From Epithemia pelagica (lineage: Eukaryota; Bacillariophyta; Bacillariophyceae; Surirellales; Surirellaceae), in assembly GCA_946965045.2 (NCBI GenBank), contig OX337240.1, positions 2,976,001-3,040,000 on the forward strand: a stretch of DNA of 64,000 bases, read 5' to 3'. Both the position numbers and the translations under genes were made by a program. Positions 52,912-62,946 of the stretch are shown in pieces. The notes beneath the pieces are model-generated. The model was not told the origin of the DNA, did no database searches, and saw nothing but the letters and a program-made list of their open reading frames with translations. Position 1 is the first letter of the stretch. Each line of letters opens with the position of its first letter.

Positions 52912-52975
52912 GAGAGAGAGGGAGGGAGGAGCAGCAGTAGAGATGTGTTTCTTCAGAGAGAGAGAGAGAGTCATC
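52872..52975. repeat. (GA)n microsatellite
   Basis: About 100 bp of GA with GGAG interruptions. Confidence 0.95.
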
Positions 52976-53760
52976 ACCGGACAAACCAAACAGAGGAACC
53001 AGATACAACGGATGGACGACATTCTATGGCTCGCAAAACCATGCGTTCTATTACACACCATGTCGGTGTCTCTCTTGAAACCCGACACACACACTACCGT
53101 AACAGGAACGCGAAGCGGCGAAGCGAACCATCTCGTCGTGACGTGGTTCGCAAAACCATGCCTTGCGCACACCCCAAAAAAAAAGACTTGGAGGAACCAG
53201 CAAAATGCAGTGCATAATAGTATATACGTCTGGTGTGATTGGTGGACGCCTTGGAGGAGCAGCAGTAGAAAGAATATGTTCATTGAGAGAGAATCAAACA
53301 ACGAGGAACCAGACACAATACCGTGAGGAACGCGAAGCGAACCATCTCGTGATGTATAATGTAATTCGCAAAACCATTTTTTCGAAACAACCAAAAAAAA
53401 AACAATGCGGCGCATGTGCATGTATGCCTTTGAGCAGCAGTTTAGAGATTGTCATCCCAAGAGAGAATCATCCCTGGATGAAACCAAAAAGAGGGACCAT
53501 ACATCACAACAACTCAAGGAACGCGAAGCGAACCATCTCGTCATATGGTTCGCTAAAACCTGCGCTCCACCCACCCAACAAAACAGTTGCAACAAGCCAT
53601 GCGGCGCATGTCGGCACACCTTGGAGGAGCAGTATTATAGATGTTCATCCAGGGAGAATCCAGTTTCAGAAAGAGGACCAGATACAACAATGGATGGAAC
53701 GCGAAGCGAACCATCTCGTCAAAACATCACACCATGTCGCTCTCACAAAAAAAGGCAAAC
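52925..53760. repeat. Degenerate ~190-bp tandem repeat, four units
   Basis: GGAACGCGAAGCGAACCATC (with minor variants) occurs at about 53,105, 53,327, 53,518 and 53,697. Each is preceded by a GGAGCAGCAGTA-like segment and an AACCAGATACAAC-like segment, and is often followed by GGTTCGC(A/T)AAACC. The shared order of blocks shows a higher-order unit of 180-220 bp, partly decayed. ORFs spanning it are not credible. Confidence 0.8.
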
Positions 53761-53789
53761 GAGATTGCAAGACACGGTGAAACGAAAGA

Positions 53790-54040
53790 ATCAAGAAATT
53801 TGGCTAACAGAGGGACGAATCATTGCGAAAGAACGGAGCGGTGAATGGCAACTAAGAGATTGGAAGATACTGAAACGAACGAACGAACGCACGAAATTTG
53901 GCAAACGGAGGGACTAACAGCGAAAAAACGGCGCGGCGAATAGCCACTTAGAGATATTGGAAGACAACGAAAAAAAAAAGAAATTTGGCAAACGGAGGGA
54001 CGAATCATTGCGAAAGAACGGAGGGACGAATAGCAAATCT
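53790..54040. repeat. ~90-bp tandem repeat, three units
   Basis: GAAATTTGGC(A/T)AACGGAGGGAC, followed by AATCATTGCGAAAGAACGG in two units, recurs near 53,795, 53,893 and 53,980. Confidence 0.8.
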
Positions 54041-54094
54041 GTGGAACACGAGAAGCAAACTTGGACGGCAAAACGACGACATTGACACATACAC

Positions 54095-55969
54095 ATGGCG
54101 CATTGGACGAGAAAACGTCTCTTTCCGAGTTGGCGGTGGTGTTGGAAAGGCCTCGCACTGATTGTGGTGGCGAGCTACTCCGGTTCGTGTTCCACATTCG
54201 CCAATCCATGGAATGGTACCAGAGTACGGGGCCACAGCCCCGAAACGGTTCATCCGTTGCGGGGTTTGCGACGAGCCAAGAAAGGGCACGACAAGAAAGG
54301 ATCCAGCAAGAAGGCTTCTACGGTACGTACCTTTATCATCCTCCAAAGAATCCTGCTTCTACTCTGTATGTTCTCACCTGTTGTTTTCTTTGTGGCATAT
54401 TGTAAGCCGCCTGAGGTAGTAGAGCAAGTACCGGGAAAGGACGTATGCCACGTTTCACCGAATGAAACAGCCGTTTTCTATACCAAAACAATCGCAGAGA
54501 CTCAAGTCGAGGCTTATCTCCAAGAGGGTGGTTTGCTTGGCGAATGCAGCAACCACTGTGACGTACTCTGCGATGATGGGAACATGTGCACTCGAGATCA
54601 TGTTCCAGGATACGATTGCGAAGCTTCGGGGTGCCCACTCACTCGCCCTACAATGGATTGCGACGATCAAAACGATTGGACGGTGGACTCCTGTGACGAT
54701 AGCGTCGGCTGTGTACATGAGTGTACATCTCTTCCGCGTTTGTGCTCGTTGGCGCAACCATCAGCTTCGTCGAGAACTTCTTTAAAGGCAGAACCTTGCG
54801 CCTTTGCTCTATCCGCACCCCAAGACGAAGAAATCAATGCCCGGCGCCAGCTCATCAAAGATTTGGTTTCGCGGTCAAATGGGCGTTATACCGTTGAAAT
54901 GATTCTTTCGAACCAACTCAACCGCAAAAGCAACCCGGGTATCAGTGCAATGCACACTGTTCGTATGACAACTCACGCCGTATCGGGATTCCGGTTTAAT
55001 AGTGGTGACGAGAAGGTCAGCTACTGGTATCCTCAGGGCATCTCGGGTACATGGGATGCTACCATGGATAGACGCGTTGGATGCAACGGCATGACGCGTG
55101 AAGCAATGCTTGTGAGCTGGTACCACAAGACTTCCGGCAGGCCGACCAAGGGTGCTCGTGTCTCCCTCATGGACACAACCTATCCTGAAAGTGTTCGTTA
55201 TCGTCACATGTTGCTGGTTGAGCCATACAACGACACAGAGACCGGGCCAAATTACCGCCCAGTGTGGAGCGAAAAAGACAACGACGAGGACAATGCCCTT
55301 CATGCTGGCGGGATTGTGTGGTGGGGGGATCTCTTGTACGTGGCCGATACGTACGGGGGCCTCCGAGTCTTTGATTTGGCTTCGATCATGCGTATTCACG
55401 ACTCGGATAAATCCGAGATCGGCGTCTCTGGAAAAGGCTTCAGTGCACATGGTTATAAGTTCATTGTACCCGAGATTGCACGGTACAAGCTAGACGAGGC
55501 ATCGTGTCCAGTGAGATTCAGCTTCGTTTCACTTGACCGCTCAAGCGACCCACCCGCGCTCGTTACTGGAGAGTACAAGGAAGACAGCCTGGACGGGCGC
55601 ATCTTGGTGTGGTCGCTAGATCCTGCGACTGGCTTCATCGACGTTCCCACATCTGGACCCATTCGCCCGGAAGCCACATACGTTGGAGGACATTCAAAGA
55701 TGCAAGGTGCCACCCGTTATGACGGCTTGTTTTATATATCCTCGTCGAGACAGAATGGAAAATTCGGTACTCTCTACAGGACGAACCTCGGCCATGTTTC
55801 GAGTACCGACACTGAGTGGGTATATGGGGCCGAAGACCTTTACATAACACGAGGCAAGCATTTGATCTGGACCGTGGCGGAGCACCCTGGCTATCGCGAC
55901 GTCCTTGGAATCCCCATGTCTGGAATTCCTAAAACGTTGCCTTGTGGTGATGCAAAAAAATGCAGATGA
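54095..55969 (+). CDS. Membrane-anchored or secreted beta-propeller-like protein, domain 1 (624 aa)
   Basis: The N-terminus has a hydrophobic stretch and, at about residues 80-100, a stronger membrane segment (ILQRILLLLCMFSPVVFFVA). A Cys-rich region follows (CDVLCDDGNMCTRD, CDDQNDWTVDSCDDSVGCVH), similar to the 'DGNxCTxDxC..GCVH' repeats of secreted proteins. From about residue 245 a large domain has YWYPQGISGTWDA, REAMLVSWYHK, YRHMLLVEPYND, HAGGIVWWGDLLYVADTYGG, RVFDLASIM, FVSLDRSSDPPALVTGEY, ISSSRQNGKFGTLYR and AEDLYITRGKHLIWTVAEHPG. This series is familiar from uncharacterised Streptomyces secreted proteins, so transfer from bacteria is possible. Function unknown. A second copy of the domain follows in another frame, and the two are probably one gene. 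Confidence 0.8.
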   Translation: MAHWTRKRLFPSWRWCWKGLALIVVASYSGSCSTFANPWNGTRVRGHSPETVHPLRGLRRAKKGHDKKGSSKKASTVRTFIILQRILLLLCMFSPVVFFVAYCKPPEVVEQVPGKDVCHVSPNETAVFYTKTIAETQVEAYLQEGGLLGECSNHCDVLCDDGNMCTRDHVPGYDCEASGCPLTRPTMDCDDQNDWTVDSCDDSVGCVHECTSLPRLCSLAQPSASSRTSLKAEPCAFALSAPQDEEINARRQLIKDLVSRSNGRYTVEMILSNQLNRKSNPGISAMHTVRMTTHAVSGFRFNSGDEKVSYWYPQGISGTWDATMDRRVGCNGMTREAMLVSWYHKTSGRPTKGARVSLMDTTYPESVRYRHMLLVEPYNDTETGPNYRPVWSEKDNDEDNALHAGGIVWWGDLLYVADTYGGLRVFDLASIMRIHDSDKSEIGVSGKGFSAHGYKFIVPEIARYKLDEASCPVRFSFVSLDRSSDPPALVTGEYKEDSLDGRILVWSLDPATGFIDVPTSGPIRPEATYVGGHSKMQGATRYDGLFYISSSRQNGKFGTLYRTNLGHVSSTDTEWVYGAEDLYITRGKHLIWTVAEHPGYRDVLGIPMSGIPKTLPCGDAKKCR

Positions 55970-57191
55970 AAAACACAAACACGAAAAGGTTTCCGCGTTA
56001 TTTGGGCTTTCTTCACCTTCCGAGGCTGAAGTTAAGGAAAATCGGGAGCTAATTGAAGCCTTGGTTGACAAATCTTCGGGCAAAGTGTCTCTGGAAGACG
56101 TGTTTAAAGACCTTAACAGAGCTGGCCAGAAAGGGGTCAGCAACTTTACCGCTGAACACTTCAATGGATTATCAATGAAGGGTTTCCGAATCGATGATCA
56201 AGACCTAAATGATGAACGATGGTATCCACAGGGTATCACTGGCACGTCGGATGCAACTGACGATGGAAACTTGCTCGGCGGACGAGAGGCTATGGTCATC
56301 AGCTCGTACGACAAAAAGGGCATGGGCGCCCGCATTACACTGATAGACACGACCGATCTCACACACATTATGTATCGACACCTGCTTCTAGTCGAGCCGA
56401 CAGGAACTGTACAAAATCCGACTTTCACGGAGGAAACAGAAATTAATAAAGGAAAAGAAGTGCCCTTTCATGCCGGAGGAATTGTCTGGATAGGAAACTA
56501 TATCTACGCAGCCAGTGTTGTCGAAAGAAAAGGTGGCGAGAAAAACGGTATTGGTATGCGTGTCTTTGACCTTGCCTCCATAATGAAAGTGAACGATACA
56601 ATTGGAGTTAGCATGACGGACATTGGTGTGAATCAAACGCACTTTAGTGCCATGGGCTTCAAATACATTGTGCCTGAGGTTGCACGCTTTGAACTTGTTG
56701 ACAGGTCGTGTGATTTTAAGTTGAATTGTTTGGCCCTCGACCGCTCATCGGACCCACCTGCGCTTGTGGCTGCGGAGTATAAAGAAAAAGACAAAGGCCG
56801 TGTTGCTATTTGGGACATCCAGCCAGCTGCCGATGGGTTCATCAAGCTTCCTTCTGGTGAGTTCTGGCCCAGCGGTGCATGGGTAACCGGGGAGAATAAC
56901 ACGCAAGGCGCCGTCAGGTACAAGGGGAATATTTATATTTCTACATCATCCCAGCATCGACCGCAAGACGAACCCAAAATATGGATAGCCGCCACCGGAA
57001 AAAATAAATCCTATGGAGTACTCTATCGGTTCACCCCCTGTGCGGAGGAACGAAATGTTGAATACAATTGGCATCTTGGAGCCGAAGATCTCTACGTCGA
57101 TCGCCGGAGGGAAATGTTCTGGACCCCAGGGGAATGGCCGGGTTATCGCGAAGTCATTGGGATGCCTGTCCCTGAGACGCTTGTCGTGTAG
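55950..57191 (+). CDS. Beta-propeller-like domain 2, probably the C-terminal half of the preceding gene
   Basis: A second full copy of the domain: RWYPQGITGTSDAT, REAMVISSYDKK, YRHLLLVEPTG, HAGGIVWIGNYIYAASV, RVFDLASIMK, ALDRSSDPPALVAAEYKE, QGAVRYKGNIYISTSS and AEDLYVDRRREMFWTPGEWPG. It has no signal peptide of its own. Its frame overlaps the end of ORF 1 by 20 bp at an A7 run (55,954-55,960). With one A fewer, ORF 1 would read straight into this ORF to give one protein of about 1,037 residues. I therefore favour a single two-domain gene with a real or artefactual one-base indel. If it is separate, translation would start at ATG 55,950 (MQKNADEK). Confidence 0.75.
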   Translation: MQKNADEKHKHEKVSALFGLSSPSEAEVKENRELIEALVDKSSGKVSLEDVFKDLNRAGQKGVSNFTAEHFNGLSMKGFRIDDQDLNDERWYPQGITGTSDATDDGNLLGGREAMVISSYDKKGMGARITLIDTTDLTHIMYRHLLLVEPTGTVQNPTFTEETEINKGKEVPFHAGGIVWIGNYIYAASVVERKGGEKNGIGMRVFDLASIMKVNDTIGVSMTDIGVNQTHFSAMGFKYIVPEVARFELVDRSCDFKLNCLALDRSSDPPALVAAEYKEKDKGRVAIWDIQPAADGFIKLPSGEFWPSGAWVTGENNTQGAVRYKGNIYISTSSQHRPQDEPKIWIAATGKNKSYGVLYRFTPCAEERNVEYNWHLGAEDLYVDRRREMFWTPGEWPGYREVIGMPVPETLVV

Positions 57192-57970
57192 GGTGGTGGT
57201 GCTGTGCCTCAGGAGAAGAGGATGCGGAAATTCACTGTTCTGCAAGATCTCCGAGCCCACAACAAACCTCCCACATCTGCATATTAACACGGACTGTCTC
57301 TTCTCAGCTAAGAGCGAGGCGACGGCTCGTTTATATATTCGATCGAATGGAACCGACTGTCTGCAGCTTGTCAGGTTCCAGTGGACAAAACACATTTCGT
57401 TTTCGAGATACATGTAGCGTTTTAGAAAACTTCATACGATCAACTTTATGTTTTCACTCAGCGTTGGGCTCATTCATAGCAACCCTTTTGAACAACACCT
57501 ACTGAACCATAACAGAGCGACTCAAGGATTCCATTCATCGACTTGCGATCTTGTAACAGCAGCCGTCGTCGCCACCGAGTTATCCAACGCGCCAACATCG
57601 GCAAACCATCATTCGAGTCGGAGCAGTTGTGGTGGATCGTTCCAGCGCAAACAACCACAATATAGTACGGCAGCCAGTGGATTGTGGATTGCCTCGTCGT
57701 CCTTTCCAAAGGGCTTGGCGCGATGGACCACGCGCATGTCTCGGTGACCTGTCACAGCAGCATCGCCCCACCTCCAAAAAAAGGAGCAACGCCCCACACT
57801 TCCAACAAGAACAGCATTGTCATGATGAGTCGGTCCAGCGCCAAGCAACCACAAGAACAGCCTCAAGAACATCAACGACAGCCAAGCACATGGACCATAA
57901 TGTCGGCGCAACAGCATCCCCTGCCAAAATGAGTAAAGTGATGCTACTCCCCCCAGTGCAAAAGTCGTCA
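57192..57970. other. Intergenic, no supported gene
   Basis: ORFs of up to 208 codons occur here, but they overlap on both strands and carry no recognisable domain. The similarity to the duplicated unknown gene starts only at about 57,971. Confidence 0.5.
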
Positions 57971-58533
57971 TTCCATCCCCTGCTCTTGTGGATGTACAGT
58001 GGACCCAACGATGATTGCCCTCTGTCAGTGGAACAAGTTCATCACTGGCCTACTATGATGGACCCACCATGCAGTCGATCCAACATCCATCCAAAAAGGA
58101 TGAGCTGCAATATTGTGTCTTACCTCATCCTCGAGCCTCCCACTGGTGTGACAGCCGTCGAGGAGGTTTGGATCCAGACCTTGTGTGGGAGGACTCGGCT
58201 CTTTGGAACCAGGCTTTGGAACAGAGGTTTTGGACGATCCACGTGGTTCCTTTAGTGGCGTCCTTGATCCGGAATTCCATGATCCAGGGTGGACCCAGTT
58301 TCGAGTCTTGACCCACTGGATGTCGAAATTTGGCACGGTCAACGAATTATATGGACAACCCTCTTACTTTGTTGACCCTTCTGGTGGTGCCGTGTCGCAA
58401 CGACTCGACGAGGATGAGAATAAATTTCCTGTAGAGTTTTCCCCTCTTACTGGTTATCTCTCTTCGGATGCGCACGGATGGAGTCCACCACGTTTGGACT
58501 CATGTGTTATTCGTTGCGTCGGTCCATGCTAAA
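57971..58533 (+). pseudogene. Broken copy of the unknown gene at 52,182-52,868
   Basis: Plus-strand codons for PALVDVQWTQR, then TGA at about 58,012, then LPSVSGTSSSLAYYDGP, DELQYCVLPHPRASHWC and EQRFWTIHVVPLVASL match the minus-strand gene. A further frame change near 58,280 separates this from QFRVLTHWMSKFGTVNELYG and PSYFVDPSGGAV. The copy thus has a nonsense codon and a frameshift. Its 3' end overlaps the 3' end of the transporter gene, which is convergent. Confidence 0.8.
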
Positions 58534-60812
58534 TTGGACGAGAATGGCCACAATCAACACAGCCACCGTCACGAGTAACGTCCATGCAATGGTTGTCAAG
58601 ATAATCGTCCCATCAAACCAACCACTGTCATTTGGGTTTGCAGGTTCCAACGGGTCATTTTTATCCAACAGCAGGTCACTGCTGGGATTCTGCAATCCGA
58701 CATCACCTTTGGAATGGGTGGCGGTCGTTTGTTGGGATTCTTTGAGCTTTTGTTTTTGTCGTTGGACGGCCAAATACAAGAGGGATGGAGCCGCCGTATA
58801 ACTGAGCATGGTAAAAATGACACCCAATGAGGCCAAGGTTGGTAAATCACGAACGAGCAAGGCGGCCACGGCCGGTGGAATACTGGCCAGCAAGCGAAAC
58901 CGAATTCGTGGTCGTTGAAACACAAAGGAAGCAAGGCAATCCCAAACACGGTGCACCAAGCCTCGTTCTTCTTGTTGTTGGGTCCTGGGGTGCTCCTCAT
59001 CGGACAAGTCATTTGTCGAAGGCGGTTGGGTAACGCTATTGATGTTGTTGTTGCTAGCGACATGGTTGGGAGGTGTGACACAAAAGGCATGATGCAAAAT
59101 ATCGCCCAACGACAAGGCCAACAAGGGAAAGACGGCCAAACCATCCAAGGCGGCAAAGAGAACGACAAAGTTGCCGACGGGACTTGATGATGCCGTCCGA
59201 ACTCGAACCGTCCCTTGGTAGTCGGCCCAATTCAAATTGCTACTTGATTCGGTATAGTCGGGCCCGAAATAGGTGGATTGCAGCCAACTCAATGTCAAAT
59301 TGGATCCCCAAATAAACAAGACGGCCGCGACAAGGGTTCCTCGGGGAAACGTAAACTGTGTTGAATCTGATGATGAGGATGAGGATTCTGCCTCGGGTTG
59401 ACCTTCATCTATCAGGGATCTTGGTTCGGCTACGTTGGAACTGCCGGATACAGATTCGATTGGCAACGGCATTGCCCCATTCGGTGTCGTCTCCTCCTGC
59501 GTAGGAGACGGTGAAGATTCGGTGGTCCCGGTTGTTGTCGTCTTGGTTGTCGTCGTCAAGTAAAGAATGTGTGGCACACAAAATTGAAAGGCGGTCGAAA
59601 AGACTGCCAATTCCACGACGGTCAAAAGATGGGACCACTCCCACCCGAGCGACTCGTGTGATTGGGTCGGTCGACCTTCTATGATGTCGTCATTGTCGTC
59701 ACCGTCGTTTGGAATGGCAAAGAGTGTTTGTTGCGGATTCGCATGGGCATGCATCAAGGTGACAATCATGACGGTCACCATGACCATGCGGGTGGCCAAA
59801 AAGGCGAGTTGCAAGATCAATTGATCCAACAAGTTGGTACACGACAAGGGAATGGCCACCACCATGAAACAGAGAATGTAAATTTGATAATCGTCGAGTG
59901 TTGCATCGTTGTCATCGGATCGGAGTGGAAATTCTTGCGCCATGGCTTGTCCAAAGACACTGCAAAACGCCCAGGCAATGGCATACAAATCACACGCCAG
60001 AGTGGCAGTAAAGAACCATCCAGCCGTTCGACCCAAGACGAGTTTGGTCAAGGTAGACAATTCATAGTGGGACGGCGATTCGTCGATGTTATTGTCGTGG
60101 TCGTCCGTGAGTGGTACAGTGGAAGGGGCGTGAGTGGATGAACCATTCGTGTCGTTGCGTTCCTCTTCTTCGTTATCGTCCACAAGAATGGGACAAGTGT
60201 TTGTCGTGTCTTGGTGATGCAATGGTGTGTTTGTAGCGTCCGTTGGAAGCAAGTGTTGCGGCGGTTGAGATGGTTGGTGATTGTCGTTGGTAATAGTACT
60301 GGTTGTGGTTTGGGAGCGATGCAGATAGCGACAGGTTTCCAACACAAAGAGTGCCGTCACATAGGCTTGTCCACAGACCAAGGTCAAGACCATGGTGCCC
60401 AACCAAGCACCGGCTTGGGCAAAGCCTAGTATTAGTTCCAGTATAGTCATAAAAACGACCCAGTAGTAGCAACGTCCAGGAAAGAATCCATGAGACACCA
60501 TATTCGTCGACTATTTTCGCCAGGAACCAGTCACATTGGTACAAAAATCAAACATAAAATACGTATGTACGTACCATAGGGCAGCAAGAGATAGCCGGCA
60601 CCGACATAATTGACGACCAAGGCAATGGCCAAGGGTTGCGACACCAAAGCACGACGACGAGGGGGAGAAGGCTTGGGAGACAATGACAAGGAGGGTAGAG
60701 TGGCTCCGTTGGCATCCGTAGCAGCAGCAGCATCATATTCATCATTCTGGGTGGTCCGAGTTGTTCCCTCGTGGTGGTAAAGGTAGTTGTTGTTTGTGGT
60801 TTCGGTCGCCAT
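58507..60812 (-). CDS. Amino-acid transporter, AAAP/SLC38 type, two exons (718 aa)
   Basis: Exon 1 is 60,812-60,575 and exon 2 is 60,425-58,507. The donor is GTACGT and the acceptor is TACTAG, joining in phase (238 + 1,919 nt). The splice rebuilds the family's first-helix signature NYVGAGYLLLPYG-FAQAG. Further membrane segments include WLGTMVLTLVCGQAYVTALF, CDLYAIAWAFCSVFG, ILCFMVVAIPLSC, LAFLATRMVMVTVMIVTLM, FAALDGLAVFPLLALSLG and LLVTVAVLIVAILVQFSM, about ten or eleven in all. Family members carry neutral amino acids across plasma or vacuolar membranes with H+ or Na+. Two long Thr/Asn/Asp-rich loops are inserted. The start MATETTNNNY (CCATGG context) is preferred over an in-frame Met 43 codons upstream. 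The C-terminus is duplicated at 51.7-52.0 kb. Confidence 0.85.
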
Positions 60813-61724
60813 GGTAATTTTTTGGTCGACTGGATCGAAACAAGGCTTTGGCTCGTTCTTGTCGTTGTTCTTGTTAACCAGAATCACGTTTGCAGCGCAA
60901 GTAGAGAATCCTCGTCGTCTTTTACTACTCGGTAGGAACAATCATGCTCGTTGTCCTCAAGTCTTGGAAACCGCTCAGGCACTCTGTCGCGTTGCTGCGC
61001 CCTTTTGTCTTTGAGTTTCGAACGTCGTCCACGAAAAAAAAACTGTGACTCTTTGTGTGTGGCCGGTCGTCTGTGTTGACCTTTGGTTGGTCCGGTTGGC
61101 TTGTCTTTTTTTTTCTCCACGGACTCGGGCTCTCTCTCGGTTTCTTTGTTTCTGCCGGTGTCTGGTTGGTGGAGAGAGTGAGAAGTCGCCATGGTCGGCC
61201 ACGTGGAGCTCTCCTTCGGGAGAATCGCATGAGTAGTCGGCCTAGCCGAGTCACAAGAAAGTCAAACACGAGCGAATCGCAGGGCATAGTCCTAGCCGAA
61301 TCACGCGAAAATCTCATTGCATATGGCATAGTCAACCTATCCGAATCACAAAAATGTCCATACACGAGAGAATCGCAGACCTAAAGCCGAAATAACCGAT
61401 GTCCAACACGGGAAGATCTACTCAATAGACTAGACCGGAGTAGCCGCGAAAGTGGAGTCTAAGTGAAACAGTGACAGGTTATGAAATATATTAGGAGTAT
61501 ATAGAATACATACACAATCATGTAAGTTCAAGCAGTGCTCCCCCATTCGCCTCTCTGCTCTTCTTGTGTCTAATAGAAGAGCACCTACTGGAAGACTAGT
61601 TCAACCTTGTCGTTCTGTCGTTGGGATGGCCTTTGTCGCGTTTGAGATGGTGGTTGCCACGCCCGTTGTCTTGTTGGCCGTGCTGGTCGTGTTCGTTGTA
61701 GAGAAACCAAACAAGAATGGGTTG
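60813..61724. other. Intergenic with a short degenerate repeat
   Basis: At 61,235-61,385 AGTC-x-ACCTA(G/T)CCGA(A/G)TCAC recurs three times about 55 bp apart, interleaved with CACGAG(C/A)GAATCGCAG. No supported gene between the transporter start and the HMG gene 3 stop. Confidence 0.55.
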
Positions 61725-62729
61725 TTACTTGGCGTTGCGATTCCAAAATGATTCATTCTTTGGAAAGCCGGAGGAGGAACCACGTAACGTGTCTTCGTCT
61801 TCTGCGTCGTCGTCTTGATGTGCTTGAGAAGAGGAGGAGGACGAAAAGAGGGTCATAAAAAGATGCAAGGATTTGCGTTCCGTCAATTGGTCGGCCAAGA
61901 CATGCAACTGAGACCACAAGGACGGCGACGAGGATGGCGACGATGATCGTGGTGACGACGTCCCAGAAATGGTGCTGGACCGTGTGGTGGTGCTTCTCCC
62001 AACGGGCGGCGACGATTGTGCCGCGCTGGCGGCTGCTTCGGGTCCCACCACTCTGGAGGAGGAGGAGGAGGAGGAATTGGAACACTGTGAGAAATGATGG
62101 CCTGTAGCAGCACCGCAGTGCGTGGAGCCATGCGGTTCCTCTTGTTGCGGTTCTGGTTGTCGACAGTGTTGGGACAAGAGCATCAATTTCTTATTTTGTG
62201 CCTTGAGGCGTCGCTGCTTCTTTTTGGTGTATGCCACGGCTCGCTTCCACTCGGCCATTCGTTTCAGGTACATGGCCTTTTCCTGATTCGCCAGTTCTTG
62301 TAGTTCCGCCTTGGATTCGGGATCAATCACATTCCATTTGGCTGCAATCGTTTTGGCCATTTCGGCAAACCCAAGGGAAGCGGGGGATGACGAGGTCGTC
62401 GCGTGGACATTGGTTTGTGGACCATGACTGCCGTGTTCCTCTTGTGCCACCAGTAGTCGTTGCCGTTCTTGTTGAAAAAACAAATTGTAGGCGGACAAGG
62501 GGCGCTTGGGTTTCTCCAAAACGACCATGCTGTTGCTACCGTGATATTCTTCGTAATTCGGCTGCAAACGGGGAGGCAAAGGACCACAAAGATGGATTGA
62601 GAATGACCATGTTGAGATAACATTCGTACCAACGACAACAACAAGCAACAACAACGACAACGACAGCAGCAACGACAACAACAACGGCGCCAAACCGTCC
62701 CTCCCATGACTTACAGTGTTGGTAACCAT
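61725..62729 (-). CDS. HMG-box protein 3, two exons (283 aa)
   Basis: Exon 1 is 62,729-62,715 and encodes only MVTNT. A GTAAGT donor and a TGCCTCCCCGTTTGCAG acceptor lead to exon 2 (62,561-61,725). The HMG box lies at about residues 22-115: EKPKRPLSAYNLFFQQERQ, an inserted loop of about 25 residues rich in His/Thr/Ser, GFAEMAKTIAAKWNVID and MAEWKRAV. A basic stretch (YTKKKQRRLKAQNKK) and a Ser-rich tail follow. The tail contains LADQLTERKSLHLFMTLF, shared with HMG protein 2. Without the splice the ORF would begin 57 codons upstream and run through the intron as a Leu/Val-rich stretch, which looks like translated intron. The tiny first exon makes the start the least certain point. Confidence 0.8.
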   Translation of the reverse strand: MVTNTVSHGRDGLAPLLLSLLLSLSLLLLVVVVGTNVISTWSFSIHLCGPLPPRLQPNYEEYHGSNSMVVLEKPKRPLSAYNLFFQQERQRLLVAQEEHGSHGPQTNVHATTSSSPASLGFAEMAKTIAAKWNVIDPESKAELQELANQEKAMYLKRMAEWKRAVAYTKKKQRRLKAQNKKLMLLSQHCRQPEPQQEEPHGSTHCGAATGHHFSQCSNSSSSSSSRVVGPEAAASAAQSSPPVGRSTTTRSSTISGTSSPRSSSPSSSPSLWSQLHVLADQLTERKSLHLFMTLFSSSSSSQAHQDDDAEDEDTLRGSSSGFPKNESFWNRNAK

Positions 62730-62946
62730 CGACTGTCGTAACTGTGGCACTGCTCTTCCCAAAGCCCAAAGCCCTTTGTCCTTTGTATTCTCTTTTGCGT
62801 GTAGATCTACTCTCTTGTTTCCGTTCCACGCCGAAGGGCAACCGCAGATTATGCTCAAAAAATATGAGAACCGTCGTTCGCATAACGACTCGCTCTTCAC
62901 TTGCTCCTTGCTCCCGCAAACCGCAAACCCTCAGCCAATAATTTAA

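Noticed and set aside
53163-53780. 205-codon ORF across the 190-bp repeats
   Set aside because: The repeat generates it. Overlapping frames are also open and composition is low-complexity.
55954-55960. A7 as a programmed -1 frameshift site
   Set aside because: A -1 shift does not enter the downstream ORF. A one-base deletion (or +1 shift) is required, so an indel is the simpler reading.
57629-58255. 208-codon plus-strand ORF
   Set aside because: Its second half is the wrong frame of the duplicated unknown gene, whose true frame gives PHPRASHWC and related motifs.
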